DNA of 59,182 nt from Scytonema tolypothrichoides VB-61278 (GCF_000828085.3 NZ_JXCA02000016.1:522425-581606); one strand, 5' to 3'. Shown: positions 8,011 to 16,950, numbered from the stretch's first letter. The notes: generated from the letters alone by a model not told the origin. Made by a program: numbers and translations.

Positions 8011-8133
8011 GAATCCGGTTTGATTTCTGAATCCCTCGTGGAGACAGGGAACAGGGAACTCTTAACAGGGAACAGGGAAGAAGCAATAAAAGTGTACTGA
8101 TTTTTTTTCAAAAATCAAATACGAGTCCCATAT
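8005..8133. repeat. MITE-like repeat, copy 1
   Basis: The ends are imperfect inverted repeats: ATATAGGAATCCGGTTTGAT at the left and ATCAAATACGAGTCCCATAT at the right. Between them lies GGAACTCTTAACAGGGAACAGG. A second copy with the same ends and core is at 22361-22484. At about 125 bp, without coding capacity and with A+T-flanked ends, it fits a non-autonomous transposable element. Confidence 0.65.
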
Positions 8134-8195
8134 GGTCCAAAACACTGTAGTTGTTACAGGTAAAAAAGCTTTCATATAAAGTTTTGTCTGTCACT

Positions 8196-8900
8196 TCACT
8201 CTATTGCGCCTGCCTGCTGTAAAATCTGAGCCGCACTCATGGAACGAAACGATCGCCTTGCTTCACTTAATGCCGTTGCCCCCCAACGGTTTCTAGGACG
8301 AAAGTCCGCGCCATGCTCCAGCAAAAGTTCCATCACCTCCAAATCTCCCCGTGCCGATGCCATCATTAAGGGAGTCCAGCCACCTATGTTCTGCGTATTC
8401 ACAGACGCTCCTCGAGAAATCAGCGCCTTCACTGTATAAAACTGCCCATTGTCAACTGCCAAATACAGCGCTGTATCCCCAATCTTGTTGGTTGCATGTA
8501 CATCTGCCCCCAAGTCAATCAAGCGTAGAATCACATCTGTTAGACCAAACCGAGCAACGGACATGAGCACAGTTTCACTGTAGTGGTTTCTCGGATGGAT
8601 ATCAGCTCCATAATCCAGCAACGCATAAATACATTCTGAATAGCCACCCTCTGCGGCGTACATCAGAGCTGTGTAGTTGGCATCATTGATGACATTTACA
8701 TCTGCGCCATGCGTTAGTAGAACGTTAACCACATCGACATAACCCTCTCCAGCGGCCCACATAAGTACGGTGTTGCTTTGTCCAACAGGGGTAACTCCCC
8801 CAGTTGTATTGACCTTTGCCCCTTGATCTAACAGAGATACTACGGCAGTGACGTCTTTGCGAATAACTGCTCGGATTAATTCATGGTCTAAGGAAGACAT
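8196..8900 (-). CDS. Ankyrin-repeat protein
   Basis: The 234-residue protein consists almost wholly of six to seven ankyrin repeats of about 33 residues. Recurrent patterns are TALMYAAEGGYSECIYALLDYGAD, split over a repeat, and LLxHGADVNxxN, GxTPLMMASARGDLEVMELL. There is no signal peptide or enzymatic domain. Ankyrin stacks mediate protein-protein binding, but the partner cannot be deduced. The gene directly follows an unidentified gene (8913-9386) with a 12-bp gap, so the two are probably one operon and may act together. Confidence 0.9.
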   Translation of the reverse strand: MSSLDHELIRAVIRKDVTAVVSLLDQGAKVNTTGGVTPVGQSNTVLMWAAGEGYVDVVNVLLTHGADVNVINDANYTALMYAAEGGYSECIYALLDYGADIHPRNHYSETVLMSVARFGLTDVILRLIDLGADVHATNKIGDTALYLAVDNGQFYTVKALISRGASVNTQNIGGWTPLMMASARGDLEVMELLLEHGADFRPRNRWGATALSEARRSFRSMSAAQILQQAGAIE

Positions 8901-8912
8901 TATTTAGCTGCC

Positions 8913-9386
8913 TCACTGCACCAGTTCAACCTTAAATATACTATCAGCAGGTTTTTGAGCAATGGTAGCTTCCCAAGCGATCGCCTGCAAAAACTCCTCT
9001 ATCGAAGGAGTTTCCACCACATCCACCCCCCATTGTCCGGGTTGTAGCGATTCAGGAGCTGGATTGACTGCCAAAGAGGTTTTCATTCCTCCCAAAACCA
9101 AAATATCTGGAAGTCTTTGTTCACAAGACAACTGCGATCGACGCTTTTGGGCAAGTATTTGGGCGCAGCGATCGCCAATCTGCTGCGGCGAAACTTCATT
9201 GATGGGAAACAGAATTTCTACAATCCAATGAGGATTGTCCACTAGCCGACATTTGATATTTTTCTCATCACTGAATCCTTCAATGAAGACGTTAGCGAAC
9301 TGCTCTCGACTGAGTTCCGGAACACTGTTGTCGGACACATTAAAGTTATGAGAAAGCAGCATTCGTTGCTCTTGTAAGTTATTCAT
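8913..9386 (-). CDS. Unknown soluble protein upstream of the ankyrin gene
   Basis: The 157-residue protein begins MNNLQEQRMLLSHNFNVSD. It has no membrane segment or signal peptide. It alternates predicted strands (CRLVDNPHWIVEILFPI) and helices (QQIGDRCAQILAQKRR). I do not recognise the family. Its tight spacing with the ankyrin-repeat gene suggests joint expression, and one possibility is that the ankyrin protein binds it. Upstream lies an A+T-rich 530-bp non-coding region. Confidence 0.6.
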   Translation of the reverse strand: MNNLQEQRMLLSHNFNVSDNSVPELSREQFANVFIEGFSDEKNIKCRLVDNPHWIVEILFPINEVSPQQIGDRCAQILAQKRRSQLSCEQRLPDILVLGGMKTSLAVNPAPESLQPGQWGVDVVETPSIEEFLQAIAWEATIAQKPADSIFKVELVQ

Positions 9387-9919
9387 TTTATCAAAGATAG
9401 TAGTTATCGAGACTGATAGCTTTCAATTTATAATTTTTCGGCTATCCTTAACTCTTTTTTTCCATTTATAAGATTACTTTATTAACTATTTTTTTTGCAT
9501 CAGTTATTTAGATTCATAAATCAATACTTAGTGAAATATTCACTTAACATCAGAATTTTTCTTGACGCTATTCGCAAGTATTAACGTATTTACAAGCTTT
9601 TGCCGATGTAGTATAATTTTTCATCATCTTGGCGACGTTTATCAAAAAATAAAAACACCTAATTTGTCTTCCAAAAAGACTCTAAAGCAGAAAATAGGAC
9701 GATTTCATTGTAGTATAAACGCAAGATTGACTCCTATTGTGATGGTTTCCAGATATAAAATTATTAATTTTTTTGAAGTCTTTTTATAAAGAATTATTGC
9801 ACGAATCTCTTGCGTTGTTGACTTTTGACAAGTTTTGGTAAATAAGTCTCTCACTGTTCAAAAACCTAGAATTTGCCATTGGACTCAATGATTTTTCTAA
9901 CATCAATGTTAACTGGGAC
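9387..9919. other. A+T-rich intergenic region, no gene recognised
   Basis: This stretch between two minus-strand operons is strongly A+T-rich with long T runs. It probably holds the promoter of the 8913-9386 gene. Short open frames show no cyanobacterial coding character. I see no RNA gene, repeat or hairpin worth reporting. Confidence 0.5.
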
Positions 9920-10669
9920 TTAACCGCTCTGTCTGATTGGTCGAACGATGATCTCATTGACATCCACATCTTCTGGCTGCTCGATCGCAAATGCGATTGC
10001 TCGTGCGATAGCGTCTGCCGGGATGACTGATTTGCGGAATTCCTCCAACCACTGCGCCGCTTGAGCATCGGTGGTAGTGCTGGCGAGTTCAGATTCAGTA
10101 GTTCCGGGCGAAATGATCGTGACACGGATATCCGTCGATTCCTGTCGCAGTCCCTCAGAAATTGCCCAGACCGCATACTTGGTCGCACAATAAACCGCAG
10201 CCGTAGGATAGACGGCATGTCCTCCGATTGAGGACAGGTTCACAAACTGTCCGGATTGCTGTTGCTTGAAAGTGGGAAGGGCAGCGGCGATACCGTGGAG
10301 TACGCCGCGAATATTCACATCAATCATCCGGTTCCATTCGTCAATCTTCAACACCTCCAGTTTGGAGAGCGGCATCACGCCTGCGTTGTTCACCATCACA
10401 TCAAGGCGACCAAACTTATCTTTGGCAAAATCGACAAAGGCTTGCATATCGTCGAGGCTAGTCACATCAAGGGCGCGGTAGACTGCCGAACCACCTTTGG
10501 CCTGGATTTCGGATGCGATCATTTCCAGGCGATCAGTGCGCCGTGCTCCCATCACGACCAGTAAGCCCTTGTGAGCAAGTAACCTGGCAGTTGCTTCCCC
10601 AATACCGCTGCTTGCGCCTGTAATTAGCACGACCTTTTGCGTGTTTGTGCTGTTTTTGTCCGTAGTCAT
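9920..10669 (-). CDS. Short-chain dehydrogenase/reductase (SDR), classical type
   Basis: I start at ATG 10669 (MTTDKNSTNTQK..), which has GGAG 9 nt upstream. The Rossmann cofactor motif is TGASSGIG, followed by the NNAG structural motif and a catalytic Ser. The active-site YCATK gives Tyr160 and Lys164 in this numbering. The Arg pair after the second strand (GARRTDR) favours NADP(H). It resembles the YdfG/clavaldehyde-dehydrogenase-like oxidoreductases. The substrate is unknown. It belongs to a run of detoxification-type genes (RidA, SnoaL-like, aldo/keto reductase) on the same strand. Confidence 0.9.
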   Translation of the reverse strand: MTTDKNSTNTQKVVLITGASSGIGEATARLLAHKGLLVVMGARRTDRLEMIASEIQAKGGSAVYRALDVTSLDDMQAFVDFAKDKFGRLDVMVNNAGVMPLSKLEVLKIDEWNRMIDVNIRGVLHGIAAALPTFKQQQSGQFVNLSSIGGHAVYPTAAVYCATKYAVWAISEGLRQESTDIRVTIISPGTTESELASTTTDAQAAQWLEEFRKSVIPADAIARAIAFAIEQPEDVDVNEIIVRPIRQSG

Positions 10670-10824
10670 AAAACAAATCTCCAAGTTATTTTACATCGTG
10701 TTATGGATTAATTTGCAGTGCTGGCACTCGCCGCTTGCAAGGTAATTGCTCTGGCAATGACGCTGCACAAACGCGCTTGGCTTCAGCGAAATCCTCGTCC
10801 ACAAGTCGATGAACTTGCTCATGT

Positions 10825-10956
10825 CTAGAAAGGCGTTAAGCTAGCTGCGCCTCCGGCAATCGCCTCGATCACTTTGCCGTCTTTCATAACGATCGCACCC
10901 CCTCTTTCTAGCGCTCCAAAACCCGATGTGGAGTGTTTGAGATGGGTTTGGTTCAT
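10825..10956 (-). pseudogene. Possible GlcG/HbpS-like heme-binding protein fragment
   Basis: The open frame MNQTHLKHSTSGFGALERGG continues ..AIVMKDGKVIEAIAGG. It resembles the segment of GlcG/HbpS-family proteins around (A/L)-GG-(I/V)-(P/V)-(I/V)-xDGKVIGAIGVSGG. The frame stops soon after. The 140 bp downstream toward the SDR gene contain only degenerate coding-like sequence. I therefore see a decayed remnant, not a functional gene. The family assignment is tentative. Confidence 0.35.
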
Positions 10957-11127
10957 AACCTCTTGTTGGATTACGACTAACGGTGCGCTTGAGCGGCTGC
11001 AACCAGCTCTTGTAATATACCTGGATCTTCTGTCAGTCCGCTTCAAGCATATTGTTAGGCAGCACTCACAACTACTTTTATTTCTTCTACAAGTTGCAAT
11101 GCTGTTTTGAACACCCTCATTCTTGAG

Positions 11128-11526
11128 CTATTTGACACTTGCTACTGCCTCAATCTCAACTAGAGTTTCTGGTGATGCAAGAGAAGCTACTCCAATTCCA
11201 GTTATGGCAGGACGAGATTCGCCTAAAAACTCAGAAACGATAGGGGCAATGGTATTCATGTATTCACCGAGTTCTCCACGAATGTAAATGCGAACATGCA
11301 ATAGCTGATCGACTGATGACTCAGCAGTCTCTAAGGCAACTTTAAGGTTGCTAAGCGCCCTCCGCAGTTGTCCTTCGACAGATTTCTCTGTAATCTCATA
11401 TTGTTGGTTCCAGTCCACTTGTCCAGAAATGAAGAGTAGTCCTGTTTCTGTCTCAATAACGGCTTGAGAGTAGCCAAATACAGAACTATCAAATAGTTCT
11501 TTAGGGTTGATCAGTTTCTTGCTCAT
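11128..11526 (-). CDS. RidA/YjgF/UK114-family protein
   Basis: The start at ATG 11526 (MSKKLINPKELF..) is chosen because GGAG lies 7 nt upstream. The protein of about 132 residues shows the RidA layout. It has a YSQAV segment near the N-terminus, LLFISGQVDWN, GQLRRALSNLKVALE, and VRIYI before an ESRPAITGIGVASLA stretch. It ends in the VEIEAVA strand that carries the conserved Glu. RidA proteins hydrolyse reactive enamine/imine intermediates. Several usual RidA residues in the Arg-substrate pocket are not obvious, so it may belong to a Rid subfamily other than RidA itself. Confidence 0.85.
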   Translation of the reverse strand: MSKKLINPKELFDSSVFGYSQAVIETETGLLFISGQVDWNQQYEITEKSVEGQLRRALSNLKVALETAESSVDQLLHVRIYIRGELGEYMNTIAPIVSEFLGESRPAITGIGVASLASPETLVEIEAVASVK

Positions 11527-11680
11527 GTTACCACTCCAGTTTGTGTCGCTGAATTTAATAGACATCTCCAGAAATTAAACATTAATCCACACATTACCAG
11601 GGTTTGAGATTAGTTTTCACCAGATGTCTAATGTTGAGAAGTGCACCCTTTGGGCATTTATGGGAAGGTGGCTTTTACAC

Positions 11681-12274
11681 TTAGTTGCAATCGCTGGCGC
11701 GATCAATCAGTGTATTTGAGGGCAAGTTCGGATTGATCGCCTTCCGTGCGCTGTCAATGCCCACAACGGGCAGCGTACCAGGATCGAGCAAGCCGAGTTG
11801 AACCAATACACTCGCCTGATCCCAGTAGATGTGTTCATGGGCAAGCTTGCCGTCACGGAACCGGACAATCGCTACCACTGCCACTTCAACCCGTTTTCCT
11901 GTCGGAGCAATGCCAGGTAGCATCCAGTCCATCCGGATGGTATGAGTGAACTTAACCATCATTTCATCGACGAGCTGATCAGTGCCGATTGTGCGCGATA
12001 TCGGCGTCAGCTCCATGTCCGGCGGCATCTGTGGAATGAAGTATTTGGAATAAAACTCGCGCAGTGCTGGTTTCCCTACTCCTCCAGTCATTACCGGAAT
12101 GTCGTTAACGTAAGCATCTTCAACCATTGTGGCAAGAGTATCTTCAATGTTGTGAGTGTCAAACTCGTAGCGCAAATGCTCTTCCCAGAGTTCTTGCAAA
12201 AACTCCTGATCTGGTGTCAGCTTGGTGGTTGCCTGTAAATTTGTTTGTTCGTCTACAGTTTGCTCTTTGACCAT
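11681..12274 (-). CDS. SnoaL-like (NTF2-fold) ester cyclase/polyketide-cyclase family protein
   Basis: The start at ATG 12274 (MVKEQTVDEQTN..) is supported by an AGGAA stretch. An extended N-terminus precedes an NTF2-fold core with LRYEFDTHNIEDTLATMVED, MTGGVGKPALREFYSKYF, and VDEMMVKFTHTI. The core ends with VEVAVVAIVRFRDGKLAHEHIYWDQASVL. The pattern FRDGKxxHEHIYWDQAS is characteristic of SnoaL-like proteins annotated as ester cyclases. The catalytic substrate is unknown. It lies between the RidA-like gene and the aldo/keto reductase on the same strand, suggesting joint response to a toxic small molecule. Confidence 0.8.
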   Translation of the reverse strand: MVKEQTVDEQTNLQATTKLTPDQEFLQELWEEHLRYEFDTHNIEDTLATMVEDAYVNDIPVMTGGVGKPALREFYSKYFIPQMPPDMELTPISRTIGTDQLVDEMMVKFTHTIRMDWMLPGIAPTGKRVEVAVVAIVRFRDGKLAHEHIYWDQASVLVQLGLLDPGTLPVVGIDSARKAINPNLPSNTLIDRASDCN

Positions 12275-12710
12275 GTTGGTGTAAGTTCCTGATTTATGTG
12301 GTGAGGGTGACATGGATAGACCTATCCCTTTGGGGTAGTGAGTGTTTTAGATTGGTGGTTAAGACTCCTGAAACGTTCAATGTGTAAACCTTTCAGGTAA
12401 AGAGCAACAAATTTAGAACACCGCCAGGAAAATCAACAACTGCATTTTTAGCTTTGAGGTCTACCCAAGGAAAGGATATACTTTTGGGTTCGTACCTCCT
12501 AAGTGGCAAAAGTCTCTTGCAGTTGTATATTGCTCTATATGCGAGGAAGTCTGTATTGGATTCTCCTGGTTCTATCTATTTAAAGTGTATTGAGTTCCAA
12601 TGCTTGATTTCTTTTAGATTCTTACAATGATTTGTCAGATTCTTATGGTGAAGAGCGAACCTGTTTCAGTATTGATAGCGCTTTTTCAAGAGATTAGAGG
12701 TAGAAAGGCT
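12275..12710. other. Intergenic region, no gene recognised
   Basis: About 430 bp between the SnoaL-like gene and the end of the aldo/keto reductase. On the minus strand around 12395-12470 there is a short coding-like stretch ending ..NAVVDFPGGVLNLLLFT. It lacks start context and may be a decayed gene. No RNA or repeat is seen. Confidence 0.4.
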
Positions 12711-13694
12711 TTAATGATTGAGCGCTTTCATTTGCTGTTGTGCGTAGCGAGACCCAGCAGCAATTCCTTTGGGAGCAACCGCTTCAATTCGGCTCAACTC
12801 TTCAGAAGTCAGCACAATCTCAGTTGCGGCAATGTTTTCTTCCAGGTAACTCCGCCGCTTTGTACCCGGAATCGGCACAATGTCATCGCCCTGAGCCAGT
12901 AGCCACGCCAAAGCAAGTTGACTGGGTGTCACGCCTTTTTCGGAAGCGATCGCTTTCACCTGTTCCACCAGTTGCAGATTCTTGTAGAAATTCTCGCCCT
13001 GAAATCTGGGTGAATTTTTGCGATAATCATCTTGGGCGAAATCTTCTGGGCTGGTAAACTGCCCTGAGAGAAATCCACGACCGAGGGGGCTGTAAGCTAC
13101 GTAGCCAATGCCTAACTCGCGCACAGTCGGCAAAATCTCGTCTTCTGGGTCACGACTCCACAGAGAGTATTCCGTTTGCAGGGCAGTAATCGGGTGAACG
13201 GCATGTGCCCGTCTAATTGTGGCGGCAGCTGCTTCGGACATTCCAAGATAGCGGACTTTACCCTGCAGCACCAGTTCTGCCATTGCCCCGATGGTCTCTT
13301 CGATTGGCACCGTTGGATCAACCCGATGCTGATAGTAAAGGTCAATGACATCAACTCCCAAGCGTTGCAACGAAGCATCACACGCTTGATGCACATACTC
13401 TGGTTTGCCCCTGACGCCCAAAAACTGACCATCGCTGCCACGGACGTTACCGAATTTTGTGGCTAACACAACTCGATCTCGACGATCGCGGATTGCTCTG
13501 CCCACTAATTGTTCATTCGTGAAGGGACCGTACATATCAGCCGTATCCAGCAACGTCACACCGAGTTCTAAAGCCCGGTGAATTGTGGCGATCGATTCTT
13601 GTTCATCGCGCCCTGCATAGAACTCAGACATACCCATGCAGCCTAGCCCTAGTTCTGAAACGACCAATTCTCTGCCAAGTTGACGTGTTTTCAT
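12711..13694 (-). CDS. Aldo/keto reductase (AKR13/YakC-like)
   Basis: The 327-residue protein has the full (beta/alpha)8 aldo/keto reductase set. The catalytic tetrad is Asp50 and Tyr55 in [11 protein letters not shown], Lys80 in VVLATKFGN, and His123 in [10 protein letters not shown]. The NADP-binding end contains [15 protein letters not shown]. Length and motifs match the group that reduces aldehydes and ketones with NADPH. It is transcribed away from an AraC-family activator (13888-14805) across a 193-bp intergenic region. That arrangement is typical of an inducible detoxification gene and its regulator. Confidence 0.92.
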   Translation of the reverse strand: MKTRQLGRELVVSELGLGCMGMSEFYAGRDEQESIATIHRALELGVTLLDTADMYGPFTNEQLVGRAIRDRRDRVVLATKFGNVRGSDGQFLGVRGKPEYVHQACDASLQRLGVDVIDLYYQHRVDPTVPIEETIGAMAELVLQGKVRYLGMSEAAAATIRRAHAVHPITALQTEYSLWSRDPEDEILPTVRELGIGYVAYSPLGRGFLSGQFTSPEDFAQDDYRKNSPRFQGENFYKNLQLVEQVKAIASEKGVTPSQLALAWLLAQGDDIVPIPGTKRRSYLEENIAATEIVLTSEELSRIEAVAPKGIAAGSRYAQQQMKALNH

Positions 13695-13824
13695 GAAAGT
13701 TCTCCTGATTTAACTTTCGATTTTCAGTCTTACTCTTGCGCCATAAGTTCATCGTAGGCTTAATCACCTTTGACATGAATACACAAACCTCGCAGATGAT
13801 TGCCTAATCCTCTCAAGCAAGGCG

Positions 13825-13852
13825 TTGGTCAGGGAGAAATATTTCCTATAAT
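13825..13852 (+). promoter_or_regulatory. Likely sigma-70 promoter of the AraC gene
   Basis: TTGGTC (13825-13830) and TATAAT (13847-13852) are separated by 16 bp, and the start codon follows 35 bp later. A GAAATATTTC palindrome sits between the two boxes. It could be an operator for the regulator itself. Prediction from consensus only. Confidence 0.5.
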
Positions 13853-13887
13853 GAGCGCATGAGAACAGTTAAATCAGTCAGGACAGG

Positions 13888-14805
13888 ATGACGATTGACA
13901 CACAAAGTCACGGGACTGCGATCAGCCAATGTGGAGAACTCGCGGCATTAATCGCTCGCCATACTGATGGCAAGGGAAACGGTGCCCATACAACCGCGAT
14001 CAATCCCTTAGCTTTCACGCGAGAATGTGATCCTTCCAAAGCAATTCAGAGTGTCAGCGAACCACTTCTCGCCATTGTGGTGCAGGGCAAAAAAGAAGTG
14101 TTGCTCAATGAAGAAACCTATCGATACGGCGTCGCTCAGTATCTGGTTGTTTCAGTGGATTTGCCGCTGAGTGGATGTGTGGTGGAAGCAACCCCCAATC
14201 AGCCCTATCTAGGATTTAAGCTGAAGCTAGACCCAGCCCAACTCTGTGACATCATTGCTCAAACCAACCCAGATATAGGTCAGAAAGAATCAGTCAGAGG
14301 CTGGTTCATCAGCGATGCCGATCCATCGTTGATTGACTGCGCCATCCGGCTGACAAAGCTTTTAGATACACCGCAGGATATCGCGTTTCTAGCACCGATG
14401 ATCATCCGCGAAATCTATTACCGTTTACTCATGGGTGAACAAGGCGAAGCGGTTCGTCAGATTGCTACCTCTGGCAGCAACATGCAGCGGATTGCTCTTG
14501 TGATCAAACAAATCAAGGCAGATTTTACAAAACCGTTGCGGGTTGAGGATTTGGCAGAGCAAGCAAATATGTCTCCTTCATCGTTCCATCGCCACTTCAA
14601 GGCAGTCACCTCAATGAGTCCGCTGCAATATCAAAAACAGTTGAGGCTGTTGGCAGCGCGTCAGATAATGCTTGCCGAGAACGCCGATGCCACCCAGGCT
14701 GCTTATCAAGTTGGGTATGAGAGTACTTCGCACTTCAGCCGCGAGTATGCCCGTATGTTCGGCGCGCCACCAATCAGGAATATTCAACGTTTACGCACAG
14801 CCTGA
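13888..14805 (+). CDS. AraC-family transcriptional regulator
   Basis: The 305-residue protein has an N-terminal AraC-type sensing domain (CDPSKAIQSVSEPLLAIVVQG.. and YLVVSVDLPLSGCV). About residues 205-300 form the double helix-turn-helix: RVEDLAEQANMSPSSFHRHF, then AAYQVGYESTSHFSREYARMFGAPP. The start has AGGACAGG just upstream. This subfamily is usually found next to, and activates, oxidoreductase genes. Here the divergent aldo/keto reductase is the obvious target, and the SnoaL/RidA/SDR genes further along the same strand may be too. The inducer is unknown. Confidence 0.92.
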   Translation: MTIDTQSHGTAISQCGELAALIARHTDGKGNGAHTTAINPLAFTRECDPSKAIQSVSEPLLAIVVQGKKEVLLNEETYRYGVAQYLVVSVDLPLSGCVVEATPNQPYLGFKLKLDPAQLCDIIAQTNPDIGQKESVRGWFISDADPSLIDCAIRLTKLLDTPQDIAFLAPMIIREIYYRLLMGEQGEAVRQIATSGSNMQRIALVIKQIKADFTKPLRVEDLAEQANMSPSSFHRHFKAVTSMSPLQYQKQLRLLAARQIMLAENADATQAAYQVGYESTSHFSREYARMFGAPPIRNIQRLRTA

Positions 14806-14956
14806 GTGTAGACTGCTTGCTCACTCACTCGTAACGGGTGACGATAGAGGCATTAGCACTTTTGATTGCCTCATGTTATAGTAATGCAGTACTATTATTG
14901 CTCAAACGTAATAGAGATTGAACCAATAAAGAACTCACTCCTCTAAAGTCGCATTC

Positions 14957-16153
14957 TTACTGGGGGTTCGGTGTCAGCAGAATCAACTGGCGTTTTTGGA
15001 GCGATCGCACTCCTTCCAAATCCATCCTCGTCTTCTGTATTAATGTCTCAACTGTTTGCTGTTCCTGAGCATGATCGCACGCTTCTAAAAAAGCATACTC
15101 TGCTTCACTGAGTTTCGCGACTTGATAGTTATAATCTAGGATGACTTGACTTGGCCACCCTTCCATACATGGACTGCGTTCAGGAATAGACTTGAGAAGA
15201 GTTGCCTCATCTGACCAATCCATGTAGGATATTGGAGGGCGACCGAGGAAAAATTCGTAGTGGCTGATTTCTGGATCAAGAAGTTCAGTCAAGCGGTAGC
15301 GTTGACGTTCGCTCAAGTTTGCTGCCCGTTCCATTAAATCTGGTTGTTGACCAATCAACCGTTCCAATTGCCAGTACAAAGGATTTGAGAAACCGATGAA
15401 CTCTAATCCAGAGGCATCAATCAACTCAAACAAAGTCTCAATCCTGTAATCTATTTCTTGGGGATGGACGTACATATCGGCAAAGTAACCATCTCGGTGA
15501 TTTTCTAGCGACCAACGTTCCTTTTCCCGTTTCAGGAGTCGGTTATTTTCCGGTAGGTTAGCAAAGATTTCTCGACCGACTTTCACGCCATCTTGATAGT
15601 CTCCACGGCGATCGCCTTGGAGGAGTGCGATCGCCTTCTGCATCAGGCTAATTTCCCAACGTCCCAATTCAGCATAGACAAAAATATGCATCAACCCCCC
15701 CGGAGCCAGCTTACCCGCCAGACTTTGTATGCCTTTAATCGGGTCGGGGAGATGGTGTAAAACACCAACGCAATTGATATAGTCGAATTCACCCGATATC
15801 TGTTCCACATCATACAGACTCAGGTTGTGAAATTCAACGCCATCAGCTCCGGAACGCTGACAACGTTCGCGAGCAACTGCGATCGCCCCTGCACTCAAAT
15901 CAATCGCGACAACCTGGGCATGGGGATTTAGGTGTACGATATACTCTGTCCCTGCTCCCGTTCCACATCCCGCATCCAAGATACGAACATTTTCACGCTC
16001 CGGTTTGCGTCCCGTGCAGAAGTTATAAGCTGTGTTCCACTTCCATCGCCAGTTATATCCTGGCGGGGGTTCATCTAAAAGGGGATCTGGAGGAAAGGGA
16101 TAGGTGTTGTAAAGTTTGGCAACTGCCGAGCTGACTGCTTGAGAGGAATCCAT
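14957..16153 (-). CDS. Class I SAM-dependent methyltransferase, long form
   Basis: The 398-residue protein carries a Rossmann methyltransferase domain. Its glycine-rich SAM motif is ILDAGCGTGAGTEYI, acidic motif II is VVAIDLS, and YINCVGVLHHLPDP follows at the post-motif region. About 160 further C-terminal residues contain a conserved aromatic segment (GFSNPLYWQLERLIG). The N-terminus VAKLYNTYPFPPDPLLDEPP is typical of a cyanobacterial family of unknown substrate. It could be a small-molecule or protein methyltransferase. Tandem heptamer repeats lie immediately upstream of its start. Confidence 0.85.
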   Translation of the reverse strand: MDSSQAVSSAVAKLYNTYPFPPDPLLDEPPPGYNWRWKWNTAYNFCTGRKPERENVRILDAGCGTGAGTEYIVHLNPHAQVVAIDLSAGAIAVARERCQRSGADGVEFHNLSLYDVEQISGEFDYINCVGVLHHLPDPIKGIQSLAGKLAPGGLMHIFVYAELGRWEISLMQKAIALLQGDRRGDYQDGVKVGREIFANLPENNRLLKREKERWSLENHRDGYFADMYVHPQEIDYRIETLFELIDASGLEFIGFSNPLYWQLERLIGQQPDLMERAANLSERQRYRLTELLDPEISHYEFFLGRPPISYMDWSDEATLLKSIPERSPCMEGWPSQVILDYNYQVAKLSEAEYAFLEACDHAQEQQTVETLIQKTRMDLEGVRSLQKRQLILLTPNPQ

Positions 16154-16154
16154 T

Positions 16155-16244
16155 GTTCAGTTATCAGTTATCAGTTATCAGTTATCAGTTATCAGTTACC
16201 AGTTATCAGTTATCAGTTACCAGTTACCAGTTACCAGTTATCAG
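16155..16244. repeat. Short tandemly repeated sequence, heptamer TTATCAG
   Basis: About twelve head-to-tail units of CAGTTAT/CAGTTAC cover this 90-bp segment between the methyltransferase start and the phycobiliprotein-like gene end. Such heptameric repeats are characteristic of filamentous cyanobacterial genomes. Their copy number often varies between strains. Confidence 0.9.
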
Positions 16245-16267
16245 GAAGTCAATAAATCGCTTCCTCT

Positions 16268-16315
16268 ATTCACTGTTTACTGTTCACTGCGGCTGCTACT
16301 GTTCACTGTTCACGG
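16268..16315. repeat. Second short tandem repeat, heptamer TGTTCAC
   Basis: Imperfect units of ACTGTTC/ACTGTTT appear in two runs (16268-16291 and 16298-16315). They reach into the last codons of the phycobiliprotein-like gene, whose stop lies at 16310. The repeat may have altered the C-terminus of that protein. Confidence 0.7.
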
Positions 16316-16891
16316 TTTGAAAAATTTCAGTTGAGTGATCAGATGGTCAAAATAGGGAGCGAGTGCTGCTTGCTCCTCAGAGTCAATCCGTTTCAAACTA
16401 GCAATTTTAATATTTTCCAAACCAACCACCATTGCATCTAAAGGAACTTGTAGTCCTTGATACAATGCATTCATGTAGTTTAGTCCTGTAGAGCTTGTGT
16501 AATCAGTACTCTGACCAGCAATTCCATAAGTGATGCAACGCAGAAAGTGCCAAAAATCACGCCAACAAGCTTCAGCACGTGCTGGTGGGTAAAGACCACC
16601 TCCAGGTTGAGTAATATCAGGGAAAGTTATCAGGACTTTTTCTCTCGCTTCGTTTACGATTTCAGTGACGCGATCGCGCAACAGCCGTGCAACTGGAATA
16701 AATGCTGAGGTTTGGGGAGAGATAGTTTGGATCTGCTGTAAATCTTCATCGGTGAGATATCGCCCTTGATCATCGGCTGCTTGGAACAGCGGAATAATCG
16801 CTGTTGGGTGCGTCGTCTCCCAGCCAGAAAAACTGACAATTCTGGCTTTTTGAATGAGTTCTTTGACTGCTTCACTGAGTTCAGGCGTCAT
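16310..16891 (-). CDS. Phycobilisome (phycobiliprotein-fold) family protein with conserved bilin cysteine
   Basis: The 193-residue protein aligns with alpha/beta phycobiliproteins. Helical segments surround a GGGLYPPARAEACWRDFWHF core, equivalent to the allophycocyanin Y(P)xxRxxACLRD region. The chromophore-attachment Cys (Cys109) and the Asp three residues later (Asp112) are kept, so covalent bilin binding is possible. LNYMNALYQGLQVPLDAM and VVGLENIKIASL match the C-terminal helices. It is too diverged to be a standard rod or core subunit. It is followed by a calycin-type protein and two HEAT-repeat proteins, a grouping that suggests a bilin-binding protein with its own handling factors. Confidence 0.85.
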   Translation of the reverse strand: MTPELSEAVKELIQKARIVSFSGWETTHPTAIIPLFQAADDQGRYLTDEDLQQIQTISPQTSAFIPVARLLRDRVTEIVNEAREKVLITFPDITQPGGGLYPPARAEACWRDFWHFLRCITYGIAGQSTDYTSSTGLNYMNALYQGLQVPLDAMVVGLENIKIASLKRIDSEEQAALAPYFDHLITQLKFFKP

Positions 16892-16950
16892 GTTTTACCG
16901 ATACTTTTTCGCTAACGTTTGCTAACAAATACAATCTTGAAGTTCTTGTA

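Noticed and set aside
16155-16244. CRISPR array
   Set aside because: Units are 7 bp long and contiguous without spacers; this is a short tandem repeat. No cas genes are present anywhere in the window.
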